Assembly (NCBI RefSeq): GCF_016807185.1
Contig: NZ_JAEVYN010000002.1
Span: forward strand, 1,296,528 to 1,360,527
Reading direction: 5' to 3'
Length of the DNA stretch: 64,000 nt
DNA from: Leptolyngbya sp. Cla-17
GTDB taxonomy: Bacteria > Cyanobacteriota > Cyanobacteriia > Leptolyngbyales > Leptolyngbyaceae
Below, piece after piece: positions 35,666 to 44,133 of this stretch. The first letter of the stretch is position 1. Each line of letters opens with the position of its first letter. The translations under genes and the position numbers were made by a program. The notes under the pieces were generated by a model. It worked only from the letters and a program-made list of their open reading frames with translations, did not search any database and was not told where the DNA came from.

Positions 35666-36190
35666 TGTGACGTTCCTCTAAAAAATTTAGCTAACTCAAG
35701 ATGAAGAATGACTGCGTATAAAACTTTGAAAGTAGATGTCTGATATGAACAGCTTCACGAATTTTCAACAGAATGAGAACCAAGAAAGCTCAGTTTTCAA
35801 GTGATCTTGATCAACTATCTGCGTGATTGCAAAAACTCATAAAAACCTACTGCTAAATTAATTCAATAGAACCTCATAAAAGCTCATAAAAACCTCAGAA
35901 TGAAAATATCTTTAGAAGTTACTAAAGGACTTTTTAATCTTTTATTCAGCATTGATCCGGAGACATACCCGTCTGTTTTTGCTTGAGCAAGACGCTTAGT
36001 CCCTCATAGTTCTGAATTAAAACCAGCCAGAAAATTATTTCCTCGGTGTGATCTCGATCAAGGTATCAAATAGTATTCCAACTAAAATCAAGTGGGGTGA
36101 AAGCAAATATCTAGGCTTATTCCCTTTCAAATTTGTGCTATCTACTTCATTACAATTACCTTGCAAAAGTGACCATAGTGGTTGCTAAAA
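35666..36190. other. Gene-free stretch upstream of the TIR-AAA gene
   Basis: About 525 bp, AT-rich, without credible reading frames. It contains three copies of CTCATAAAA (35836, 35873, 35883), two of them extended to CTCATAAAAACCT. The repeats are in one orientation and could be binding sites for a regulator of either neighbouring gene. Confidence 0.4.
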
Positions 36191-38173
36191 ATGAATATTA
36201 AAGAAGCTTTGGAAATCGTCGATCGCCTGCTCTATGTTCACACTGGAAAATATCTAACTGATTTAGAGCGTGAAGTCTTTATTGGTTCCTGGAATGGGCA
36301 AACCTACGAAGAAATTTATCCAATTAATCCAGAATATGTTGAGAAATATGTCGGCTATAAATTATGGCGGAAAATTTCGGATGCTTGTGGTGAAAAAGTC
36401 ACTAAAAAGCAATTGCGTGGTGCCTTAGAACGTGCATTACAACGCCAGCCGTCACCAACGGCGACTTCAGTGCAGCCTGTTCATTTAATTCAAAAAGTTT
36501 TTATTAGCCATCGACATCAAGAGCCAGATGTGAGCTTGGCGAGAAAGTTCTTTGATGCGATCGCTGCCGCTGGACATGAACCCTTCATGACGGATACCAA
36601 TCTGTCTGCCACCCCCTCTAAAAATCAAGATTGGCTGAAGCAAATTGATAGTCAACTACAGCAATGTGATTACTTTTTGCTTCTGCTGTCACCCCAAGCA
36701 GCCGTCAGCGAAATGGTGATAGAGGAACTAGAACGCGCCAAATACCTCCAAGGCAGTCGCAAGAATAGCAAACCTCTTGTGCTGTCCATTCGGATCAACT
36801 GGCAGCCCCACTCGCTGCTGAATCACGATGTGCAATCCTACCTAGAAGATAGCCCCCAACGAGAATGGCATAGCCCGGTTGATACGGCTGATCTCGCGCA
36901 AGCGATTGTCCGGTACGTCAACGGCACCGAGTCCTGGACACTTGGCGATCGCGCCCAGCCTCAACCCGTCCATTTTCAAGACCATTCCGCTATAGAAGCC
37001 AAAGACCCATCACCACAAAACTCACAATTCAACCTATTTCCTACGGAAACGCTACCCGTTGGCGAAGCCAGTCCGAAGGACTCACAAAACCCTCTTTCTC
37101 CTCGCCCCTCACCCCTTCTGCTTACTCCTTCCCCCACCGCAGATCCTGAACTTCCCCAGGGACAGGTGCGCCTCGATTCTGCTTTGTATATTGAGCGATC
37201 GCCCCACGAAGCCCAGTGCTACCGAGAAATCTTGCAGCCTGGAACTCTAATTCGGATCAAAGCGCCGCGCCAAATGGGCAAAACCTCGCTGATGTCGCGA
37301 ATTTTGTATCAGGCAAGAGCGAAAGGCTTTCAAACAGTTCCCCTCAGTTTTCAACATGCGGATGTGGGTATTTTTTCCAGTTTGAGCGCATTGCTGCAAT
37401 GGTTTTGTGGCAAAGTCGCCCGTAAACTCCGCCTGCCTCATCAAATTGACCAATATTGGACAGATATGTATGGCAGCAAAGACAACTGCACATTGTACTT
37501 TGAAGATTGCCTCCTATCTAAAATTGAAAGTCCGTTAGTGCTGGGGTTGGATGAAGTCGATCGCATCTTTCAGTATCCTAAAATTGCCGATGATTTTTTT
37601 GGCTTGCTGCGTGCCTGGTATGAAGAAGCGGGCTATGGCGGCAACGATAGCGGTTTGTGGGAAAAGTTGCGTCTAGTGGTGGTGCATTCCACCGAAGTCT
37701 ACATTCCCCTGGATGTCAATCAGTCACCCTTTAACGTTGGCTTGCCGATTGAGCTATCAGAATTTAACCCGACCCAAGTGGCAGATCTGGTGCAGCGCCA
37801 TGGATTAGACTGGCAACCGATCGACGTTGAGCAACTGATGGCGATCGCGGGAGGACATCCCTATCTCGTTCGCCTTGCGCTCTACCACCTTGCCCAACAT
37901 TCACTCACCCTCAGCGACCTGATCCATGCCGCCCCTACCGAAGCGGGCATTTATGGCGATCACCTGCGCCGCCACCTATGGAACCTCAAACAGCATCCCG
38001 AACTCGCCAACGCCTTCAACCGTGTCGTCACCAACCCGGAACCCACAGAACTCGATTCCATCCTCGCCTTTAAACTGCACAGTATGGGCTTAGTTCATCT
38101 CCAAGGGAACGAAGTCACCCCGCGCTTTGACCTCTATCGGCGCTATTTCAGCGAACGATTAGAAAGAGAATAG
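36191..38173 (+). CDS. HTH-TIR-AAA ATPase (STAND-like signalling protein)
   Basis: 660 residues from the ATG at 36191; a TTG three codons earlier is also possible. Residues 1-85: helical domain of the vWA-MoxR-associated type (LTDLEREVFIGSWNGQTYEE ... YVEKYVGYKLWRKISDACGE). About 101-245: TIR domain starting KVFISHRHQEPDVSLARKFF, with SEMVIEEL, whose second Glu of EEL aligns with the catalytic Glu of NAD-cleaving TIRs. About 250-322: Pro/Ser-rich linker, part of it encoded by a 50-bp repeat. About 323-end: AAA-like NTPase with RQMGKTSL (Walker A) and LVLGLDEVD (Walker B). Such tripartite proteins sense a signal and trigger the TIR; an anti-phage or cell-death role is inference. The AAA-GAF gene follows 46 bp later. 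Confidence 0.85.
   Translation: MNIKEALEIVDRLLYVHTGKYLTDLEREVFIGSWNGQTYEEIYPINPEYVEKYVGYKLWRKISDACGEKVTKKQLRGALERALQRQPSPTATSVQPVHLIQKVFISHRHQEPDVSLARKFFDAIAAAGHEPFMTDTNLSATPSKNQDWLKQIDSQLQQCDYFLLLLSPQAAVSEMVIEELERAKYLQGSRKNSKPLVLSIRINWQPHSLLNHDVQSYLEDSPQREWHSPVDTADLAQAIVRYVNGTESWTLGDRAQPQPVHFQDHSAIEAKDPSPQNSQFNLFPTETLPVGEASPKDSQNPLSPRPSPLLLTPSPTADPELPQGQVRLDSALYIERSPHEAQCYREILQPGTLIRIKAPRQMGKTSLMSRILYQARAKGFQTVPLSFQHADVGIFSSLSALLQWFCGKVARKLRLPHQIDQYWTDMYGSKDNCTLYFEDCLLSKIESPLVLGLDEVDRIFQYPKIADDFFGLLRAWYEEAGYGGNDSGLWEKLRLVVVHSTEVYIPLDVNQSPFNVGLPIELSEFNPTQVADLVQRHGLDWQPIDVEQLMAIAGGHPYLVRLALYHLAQHSLTLSDLIHAAPTEAGIYGDHLRRHLWNLKQHPELANAFNRVVTNPEPTELDSILAFKLHSMGLVHLQGNEVTPRFDLYRRYFSERLERE
37041..37090 (+). 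repeat. Dispersed 50-bp repeat inside the TIR-AAA coding sequence
   Basis: Begins CTACGGAAACGCTACCCGTT and contains the small palindrome AGTCCGAAGGACT. About 40 of 50 bases agree with the reverse-strand element at 49749-49798 inside recG. Both are read in the same frame and give ASPKD in the protein. Confidence 0.8.
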
Positions 38174-38219
38174 ACGAAAAAATTTCGAGTTTTGCCTAAT
38201 AGTTATTCCCTCATTTCCC

Positions 38220-41200
38220 ATGCACCCTTCACCCTTCACCTATAAAGTCGGCGGACACCTCTCCTTAGATGCGCCCAGTTACGTCGTGCGGCAAGCCGAT
38301 CGCGATTTGTATGAAGGCTTAAAAGCAGGGGAGTTTTGCTACGTGTTGAATTCGCGGCAGATGGGCAAAACGAGTCTGCGGGTGCGGGCGTTGCATTACT
38401 TGCAAGCGGAAGGCATTGTGGGTGTGGCGATCGACTTGAACAAAATTGGTAGCCAAGAGATTACACCCGATCAATGGTATGCCGGCTTGATGCGGCGATT
38501 GGTCACTAGTTTCAATCTGCCTGTAGAACTGCGAAGCTGGCTCCGCGATCGCGAATATTTGCCGCCCGTGCAGCGATTAAGCGAATTTTTAGAACAAGAA
38601 CTGTTGGCAGCAGTTTCCGAAAAAGTAGTCATTTTCATTGATGAAATCGACAGTATCTTAAGTTTAGGATTTCGTACTGAAGACTTTTTTGCCTTCATCC
38701 GCGCCTGCAATGAATACAATCGATTGACCTTTGCATTACTCGGCGTTGCCACTCCTTCTGACTTAATTCAGGATAAAAATAGAACTCCCTTCAACATTGG
38801 TCGCGCCATTGAACTGAATGGCTTTAAGCTTTCAGAATCTCAACCTTTAGTGGATGGACTGATACATAAAGCAAATCGTCCCTGGGCAGTTCTGGAAGCA
38901 ATTTTAGAGTGGACGGGTGGACAACCTTTTTTAACTCAAAAATTGTGTAAATTGATCCATACCTCTGACCAAACAATTACTACTGGAAAAGAAGGCTCAT
39001 GGGTTGATCAATTTGTGCGATCGCACTTGATTGATAACTGGGAAGCTACCGATGAGCCACCCCATTTGAAAGCCATCCGCGATCGCCTATTGCGCATTGG
39101 GCAACGGAGCCGGGGCGTAGTTGATGTCTATCAACAGCTTTTAAAGCAAGGTGAAGTGGAAGAGGTGAATACTCCTGAACAAATGGAGTTACGCCTTTCT
39201 GGATTGGTGGTAAAGCAAGCTGGAAAAATCCGCATTAGCAACCAACTTTATAGCACCGTTTTTAACTACAGTTGGGTGATTAAGGCGCTGACTGACTTGC
39301 AGGCAGACTTTATGCAGGTGGTATCCAGTCAAGAACAAAAGCTGCTCTCCATGCTCAGCGTTATGGAAGGGAAAGATTTTGCCGATATTCTCTATGAAAT
39401 TTTAGGATCTATTACGCTGCGGATGGGCGATTTGTTGGGTGCCGATCGCACCACGATTTTCTTCATTGACGAAGAAAAAAATGATATCTGGTCAATCATC
39501 GCTCGGCACGAAGGAGCGGATTTTCCTGACATTCAAATCATTGCCAATCAGGGCATGGAAGCGCAGGTCACCAACATCAGAAAAATGGTGTCGCGGGAAC
39601 AATCTGAAACCAGTGATGGTTACCATATCTACAATGAAATGTTGCTGCCCTTGATGAATGACCATCACAAAGTGGTTGCCGTGGTGCAGTTGGTCAATAA
39701 GCTGAAACGATATGCGCCGTCCCACCGTCTGACCTCTACGCCCAATGACCTGATGCCGTTGAGCGCTCGCGTCAACCCCCACGGCTTCACCCAATCCGAG
39801 CAACATCAGTTAGAAGAATATGCTCCCGCTATTCTCCGCATTTTGGCGCGCTGTCAAGACTGCTACAGGCTGACTCAGCGATTGCAAGCATCCGAAGCGC
39901 TCACAGAAGCCACGCGATCGGTGTCTCAAAGCAGCCTCGATTCAGATGAAATCATTGGGCGAGTGATGGAAGCGGCAAAAAAACTGATGAATGCCGATCG
40001 CACCACACTCTGGCTGATCGATCGCATTAACAATCAGCTTTGGACCCGCATTCCGTTTCAGGATGGCACCTTCAAAGAACTGCGAATTCAGATTGGCGAA
40101 GGGTTTGCCGGAAAAGTTGCTGAAATCGGTGAACCGCTCAATATTCCCTTCGACCTTTATGAGAATCCCGATTCACATACTGCCAAGTTGACTGACCAAA
40201 AAACTGGATATCGCACCTGTAGCCTGCTCTGTATGCCTGTTTGGAGTCCCGATGGGGCACTGTTGGGCGTGACTCAACTGGTGAACAAACGCCGTCAAGG
40301 AGAATTTTCTGATTATGATCCGGCTGGTTGGCCTCAGGCTCCAGATTGCTTCCAGGCAAGTTTCGACAGCAACAGCCAGCGATACATGCAAATTTTTAAC
40401 GCACAGGTAGGCGTGGCACTGTATAACGCTCAACAGTTTGCAGCGATGAAATATCAGGCAGAAAACCATCCCCAAAGCGTGGTGCTGCAAACCCTGTCAA
40501 TGCTGAATCAGGTGATGGACAATCAGGGTTTTGATGACATTTTGGATGCCACACTGCGATCGATTACGTTGAAACTGGGTAAATCCCTGGGTGCCGATCG
40601 CAGCACCATTTTCTTGCTGGATGATGAGCGCAATGAACTGTGGTCAATTGTGGCAGAGTCCGAACACAGCGATGCAACATCAGGTGGGCGATCGCTGGAA
40701 ATTCGGATCTCAGCCGATCAGGGCATTGTGGGCGAGGTCGCCCGTTCGCAGCAGGCGATCTTGATTCCTTACGACTTTTACGACGATTCCCGATCTACCA
40801 CTGCTAAAGAGCTAGATCGACGCAATGGATACCGTACCTACACCATGCTGGCAATGCCGCTGATGAGCGATCGCGGCAAGTTGATTGGCGTGATTCAACT
40901 GCTGAACAAGCTCAAGCCAGATCATGACTCCAACGCTGCTCTAGTCAGTCGCATTGATCCCCAGGGCTTTACCCATGAAGATATGCAGCAATTCACTGCC
41001 AACACGCCGCTGATTCGGATGATTTTGGAAAGTTTTTGCTCCTATCACACCACTGCTAGAGGGCAGCGAGTTGCCGCCGCGTTGATGGCAGCTACGCGAT
41101 CGGTCAGTCAAAGCAGTTTGACACCGGAAGAAATTTTGACACGGGTGATGCAGGCTGCCAGAGAACTGATGAATGCTGATCGCAGCACGCTCTGGCTCCT

Positions 41201-41675
41201 TGATCGCGCCACTCACGAACTGTATGCTCACATGCCATTTGCAAAGGGCGATCGCCAAGAAGTACGGGTGCGGGTGGGAGAAGGCTACGTTGGGCAAGTT
41301 GCCGAAACCAGTAAAACTTTAAACATCCCTTTTGACGTGTACGATCGCCTCGATTCAGCAACCGACAAAAGAATCGATGCGCTTTGCGGCTATCGCACCT
41401 GTAGTTTACTTTGTGTTCCTATTCTCAATCCTGATGGAGAACTGATTGGAGTCACTCAATTGCTCAATAAAAAGCAGCCAGGAACAGAACCAGAAATTGA
41501 TTTTGCCTATCAAAAAGAGATTCCAGAGTACTTTCAAATGAGCTTCGATGAAACCGACCAACAATATATGCAACTCTTCAATAATCAAGTAGGAATAATT
41601 TTGCAAAATGCTGAACTGTTAGCCGCTGTCAAGCAACAAGAGCAAAATCTTCGTGCTAATTTAGAAGTCAATTGA
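38220..41675 (+). CDS. AAA-like ATPase with four GAF domains
   Basis: 1151 residues. Residues 1-350: the same AAA-like domain as in the upstream TIR protein (Walker A SRQMGKTSL at 45-53; Walker B VVIFIDEID at 136-144). Then four GAF sensor domains at about 385-540, 573-740, 772-935 and 965-1135. GAF1/3 and GAF2/4 are similar (GADRTTIFFID and GADRSTIFLLD; NADRTTLWLIDR and NADRSTLWLLDR), so an ancestral pair was duplicated. GAF1 is degenerate in its middle. The protein ends in a coiled-coil (ELLAAVKQQEQNLRANLEVN) where a kinase, cyclase or GGDEF domain would usually begin; none is present. GAF domains bind cyclic nucleotides, bilins or other small molecules; the ligand is unknown. Confidence 0.87.
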   Translation: MHPSPFTYKVGGHLSLDAPSYVVRQADRDLYEGLKAGEFCYVLNSRQMGKTSLRVRALHYLQAEGIVGVAIDLNKIGSQEITPDQWYAGLMRRLVTSFNLPVELRSWLRDREYLPPVQRLSEFLEQELLAAVSEKVVIFIDEIDSILSLGFRTEDFFAFIRACNEYNRLTFALLGVATPSDLIQDKNRTPFNIGRAIELNGFKLSESQPLVDGLIHKANRPWAVLEAILEWTGGQPFLTQKLCKLIHTSDQTITTGKEGSWVDQFVRSHLIDNWEATDEPPHLKAIRDRLLRIGQRSRGVVDVYQQLLKQGEVEEVNTPEQMELRLSGLVVKQAGKIRISNQLYSTVFNYSWVIKALTDLQADFMQVVSSQEQKLLSMLSVMEGKDFADILYEILGSITLRMGDLLGADRTTIFFIDEEKNDIWSIIARHEGADFPDIQIIANQGMEAQVTNIRKMVSREQSETSDGYHIYNEMLLPLMNDHHKVVAVVQLVNKLKRYAPSHRLTSTPNDLMPLSARVNPHGFTQSEQHQLEEYAPAILRILARCQDCYRLTQRLQASEALTEATRSVSQSSLDSDEIIGRVMEAAKKLMNADRTTLWLIDRINNQLWTRIPFQDGTFKELRIQIGEGFAGKVAEIGEPLNIPFDLYENPDSHTAKLTDQKTGYRTCSLLCMPVWSPDGALLGVTQLVNKRRQGEFSDYDPAGWPQAPDCFQASFDSNSQRYMQIFNAQVGVALYNAQQFAAMKYQAENHPQSVVLQTLSMLNQVMDNQGFDDILDATLRSITLKLGKSLGADRSTIFLLDDERNELWSIVAESEHSDATSGGRSLEIRISADQGIVGEVARSQQAILIPYDFYDDSRSTTAKELDRRNGYRTYTMLAMPLMSDRGKLIGVIQLLNKLKPDHDSNAALVSRIDPQGFTHEDMQQFTANTPLIRMILESFCSYHTTARGQRVAAALMAATRSVSQSSLTPEEILTRVMQAARELMNADRSTLWLLDRATHELYAHMPFAKGDRQEVRVRVGEGYVGQVAETSKTLNIPFDVYDRLDSATDKRIDALCGYRTCSLLCVPILNPDGELIGVTQLLNKKQPGTEPEIDFAYQKEIPEYFQMSFDETDQQYMQLFNNQVGIILQNAELLAAVKQQEQNLRANLEVN

Positions 41676-41724
41676 TTTACTCCCCTGCCTAAAAGAGACA
41701 GGACGGAACGTTGACAGGCTAGTT

Positions 41725-42612
41725 CTAGTTTAAATGAGCCAACCAATCCAGAATTAAAGGATTCACCGCATCAGGATTTTCGTCGTGGGGACAATGCCCC
41801 GTGTTGGGAATGGGGATGAATGTTAGAGGATGGGTTTTGGCAAATTCTTGATAAAGGGCGGCTCCTGTGATCGGAGTCCAGGGATCGGCTTCGCCCCACA
41901 GCACGAGCAGCGGCACTTTTACCTTGGGCAACAGCTCTTTGGGAGACGGACCTGCGGCGGCGGTGAGTACCGATGCAAATACCTGCTGGGCACCGGGATC
42001 ACAGGAAGGATTATAGAGTAGATCGATTAAATCATCGGTAACCGCAGTGCGATCGCGATAAACCTGGTACAACGTGCGACGTAAGCGAGATTTTTGGCGG
42101 ATGCGGTTGAACATAAACGGACCGATCAATTTAGAACTGATGACTTTGGTAAAAGTGCCCATCACCAGTCGCATCGGCAAATTAAATTCATCGGGGCGGT
42201 GGTTGAGGCCACCCGCGCAGTTAAGCAACACCCCACCTGCCGCTAGATCGGGATGGTCTGCCAGCAGCATCAAGCACAGCAAGCCGCCAATCGAATTGCC
42301 CACAAACACGGTGGGTTGTTGAATGTGTGCCGTCCAGAAATCTTTGAGTTGCTCTTGCCACAAATCAAGAGAATAGTCCAGCGCAGGTTTATCGGAACCG
42401 CCAAACCCCAACAGGTCGATCGCATACACCCGATAGCCTGCGGCAGCTAACACCGGAATATTTTTACGCCAGTGCCCCAACGATGCACCAAACCCATGCA
42501 CTAGCAGCAATGGCTGTCCGCTGCCCATGACGGTATAAGGAATTTGGTATCCTTTCCAAGTCCAAGTTTGAATTTCAAAGGGGCGATCACTAATGGAAGT
42601 TTGGGTCAACAC
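41725..42612 (-). CDS. Alpha/beta hydrolase
   Basis: 295 residues. LLLVHGFGASLGHWRKNIPV carries the oxyanion-hole HGFG; GNSIGG holds the nucleophile Ser; WGEADPWTP the Asp and NTGHCPHDENP the His. The lid-domain region and length resemble cyanobacterial relatives of pheophytinase-like hydrolases, but the substrate is uncertain. Convergent with the AAA-GAF gene. Confidence 0.85.
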   Translation of the reverse strand: MLTQTSISDRPFEIQTWTWKGYQIPYTVMGSGQPLLLVHGFGASLGHWRKNIPVLAAAGYRVYAIDLLGFGGSDKPALDYSLDLWQEQLKDFWTAHIQQPTVFVGNSIGGLLCLMLLADHPDLAAGGVLLNCAGGLNHRPDEFNLPMRLVMGTFTKVISSKLIGPFMFNRIRQKSRLRRTLYQVYRDRTAVTDDLIDLLYNPSCDPGAQQVFASVLTAAAGPSPKELLPKVKVPLLVLWGEADPWTPITGAALYQEFAKTHPLTFIPIPNTGHCPHDENPDAVNPLILDWLAHLN

Positions 42613-42692
42613 GATATATCGGGGGTGGTAATGGAAATCTTAACTTATCTTCATGATATAAGAATCTGGGAACTGGAGTAGGAGCAAAAGCG

Positions 42693-43193
42693 ATGAAAAT
42701 GCAGGAAGAGGTGATCCGTCATACCCACAGGTTGCTTCACAGTTTTCATCATTGGACAGGAGTGCCTCTGTTAGTCAACGATGAAAATGAAGTAATCAAC
42801 AATGGAAACGAAGCCACGGTTCTATCTGAGGAAGGCTGCAATAACGCCCAAGCGTTGTTCGAAGCTCCTTTTGTGGTGGTATCCCATGGCACGGAAGCAG
42901 ATCCAATCTTCAACTACGGCAACCGGCAGGCGTTGCGATTATGGCAAATGGAATGGGATCAGTTTACCCAAACCCCTTCCCGGCTTACGGCTGAACCGAT
43001 GGAATGGGCAGACCGCGATCGCCTGTTGCAGCAAGCAAACGCTAATGGCTTTATCAACAATTACCAGGGCGTGAGAATTTGCAGCACTGGACAACGGTTT
43101 TCAATTCACAATGTCATCCTGTGGAATGTAATAGATGAAAAAGGTGACTGTTGCGGTCAGGCAGCAACCTTTGATCAATGGAATTTTCTTTAA
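42693..43193 (+). CDS. MEKHLA-domain protein
   Basis: 166 residues matching the stand-alone MEKHLA family across its length (LFEAPFVVVSHGTEADPIFN; NYGNRQALRLWQMEWDQFTQ; GVRICSTGQRF). MEKHLA is related to PAS domains and also occurs at the C-terminus of plant HD-ZIP III transcription factors, where it acts in sensing. Its ligand is unknown. The stop codon is separated by only 2 bp from the ATG of the histone-deacetylase-like gene, so the two are probably translated together. Confidence 0.82.
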   Translation: MKMQEEVIRHTHRLLHSFHHWTGVPLLVNDENEVINNGNEATVLSEEGCNNAQALFEAPFVVVSHGTEADPIFNYGNRQALRLWQMEWDQFTQTPSRLTAEPMEWADRDRLLQQANANGFINNYQGVRICSTGQRFSIHNVILWNVIDEKGDCCGQAATFDQWNFL

Positions 43194-43195
43194 TC

Positions 43196-44113
43196 ATGGA
43201 TTTGCCGCTTGTCTATCACCCTGATTATGTGGCACCACTGCCAGCGGAACATCGATTTCCTATGTCCAAATTTCGGTTGCTCTATGAGCAATTGCTAGCG
43301 GATGGAGTGGCAACTCACTCACAGTTTCATCTGCCAGAGCGATCGCCCCCCGCTTGGATCGAACAAGTACACACGCCAGAGTATGTGCAGGCTTACTGTG
43401 AAGGCAGTTTGGATGCCAAAGCCCAGCGACGGATTGGCTTGCCTTGGAGCTCTGCTTTGGTGAACCGGACTTGTGTGGCAGTGGGAGGAACGGTGTTGAC
43501 TGCACAGCTTGCGCTGAAACAAGGGCTGGCGTGCAATACAGCCGGTGGAACGCACCACGCCTTTCCTGCCTATGGATCGGGATTTTGTATTTTTAACGAC
43601 ATGGCGATCGCAATTCGCCATCTGCAACACCAAGGACTGATTCAAACCGCATTAATCGTGGATCTGGATGTGCATCAAGGCGACGGCACTGCGTTCATTT
43701 TTCAGGAAGATACCAGTGTGTTTACCTTTTCAATGCACTGTGGTGTTAACTTTCCGGGCACCAAACAGCAAAGCGATCTCGATGTCCCACTATCTGAAGG
43801 CATGGAGGATGACGAGTACTTGCAAACTTTAGCAGCCCATTTGCCCAATCTCTTATCTCAAATAAAGCCCGATCTGGTGTTCTATGATGCTGGAGTTGAT
43901 CCCCATGAGGGCGATCGCCTAGGCAAACTTGCCCTTACCGATACCGGATTGTTTCGCCGCGATATGCAAGTGTTGGGCACCTGCTTGTCTCAAGGTTATC
44001 CCGTTGCCTGTGTGATTGGGGGCGGATATGCAGAAGATATGGCAGCGTTGGTTTACCGTCATTCTTTACTGCATCGTGCTGCGAGTGAAATGTATCGCTA
44101 CCATCAGCTTTAG
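43196..44113 (+). CDS. Histone deacetylase-family metal-dependent amidohydrolase
   Basis: 305 residues from the ATG at 43196; an upstream ATG in the same frame would overlap the MEKHLA gene. Active-site features: GGTHHAFPAYGSGFCIFNDM (two adjacent His, about 120-121), the zinc ligands in IVDLDVHQGDGT (Asp and His) and DAGVDPHEGD (Asp). The family in bacteria deacetylates acetyl-lysine, acetylpolyamines or other acetylamides. Coupling with MEKHLA suggests a shared role, but no substrate can be named. Confidence 0.86.
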   Translation: MDLPLVYHPDYVAPLPAEHRFPMSKFRLLYEQLLADGVATHSQFHLPERSPPAWIEQVHTPEYVQAYCEGSLDAKAQRRIGLPWSSALVNRTCVAVGGTVLTAQLALKQGLACNTAGGTHHAFPAYGSGFCIFNDMAIAIRHLQHQGLIQTALIVDLDVHQGDGTAFIFQEDTSVFTFSMHCGVNFPGTKQQSDLDVPLSEGMEDDEYLQTLAAHLPNLLSQIKPDLVFYDAGVDPHEGDRLGKLALTDTGLFRRDMQVLGTCLSQGYPVACVIGGGYAEDMAALVYRHSLLHRAASEMYRYHQL

Positions 44114-44133
44114 GAAACGGCGAACGTAACCTA

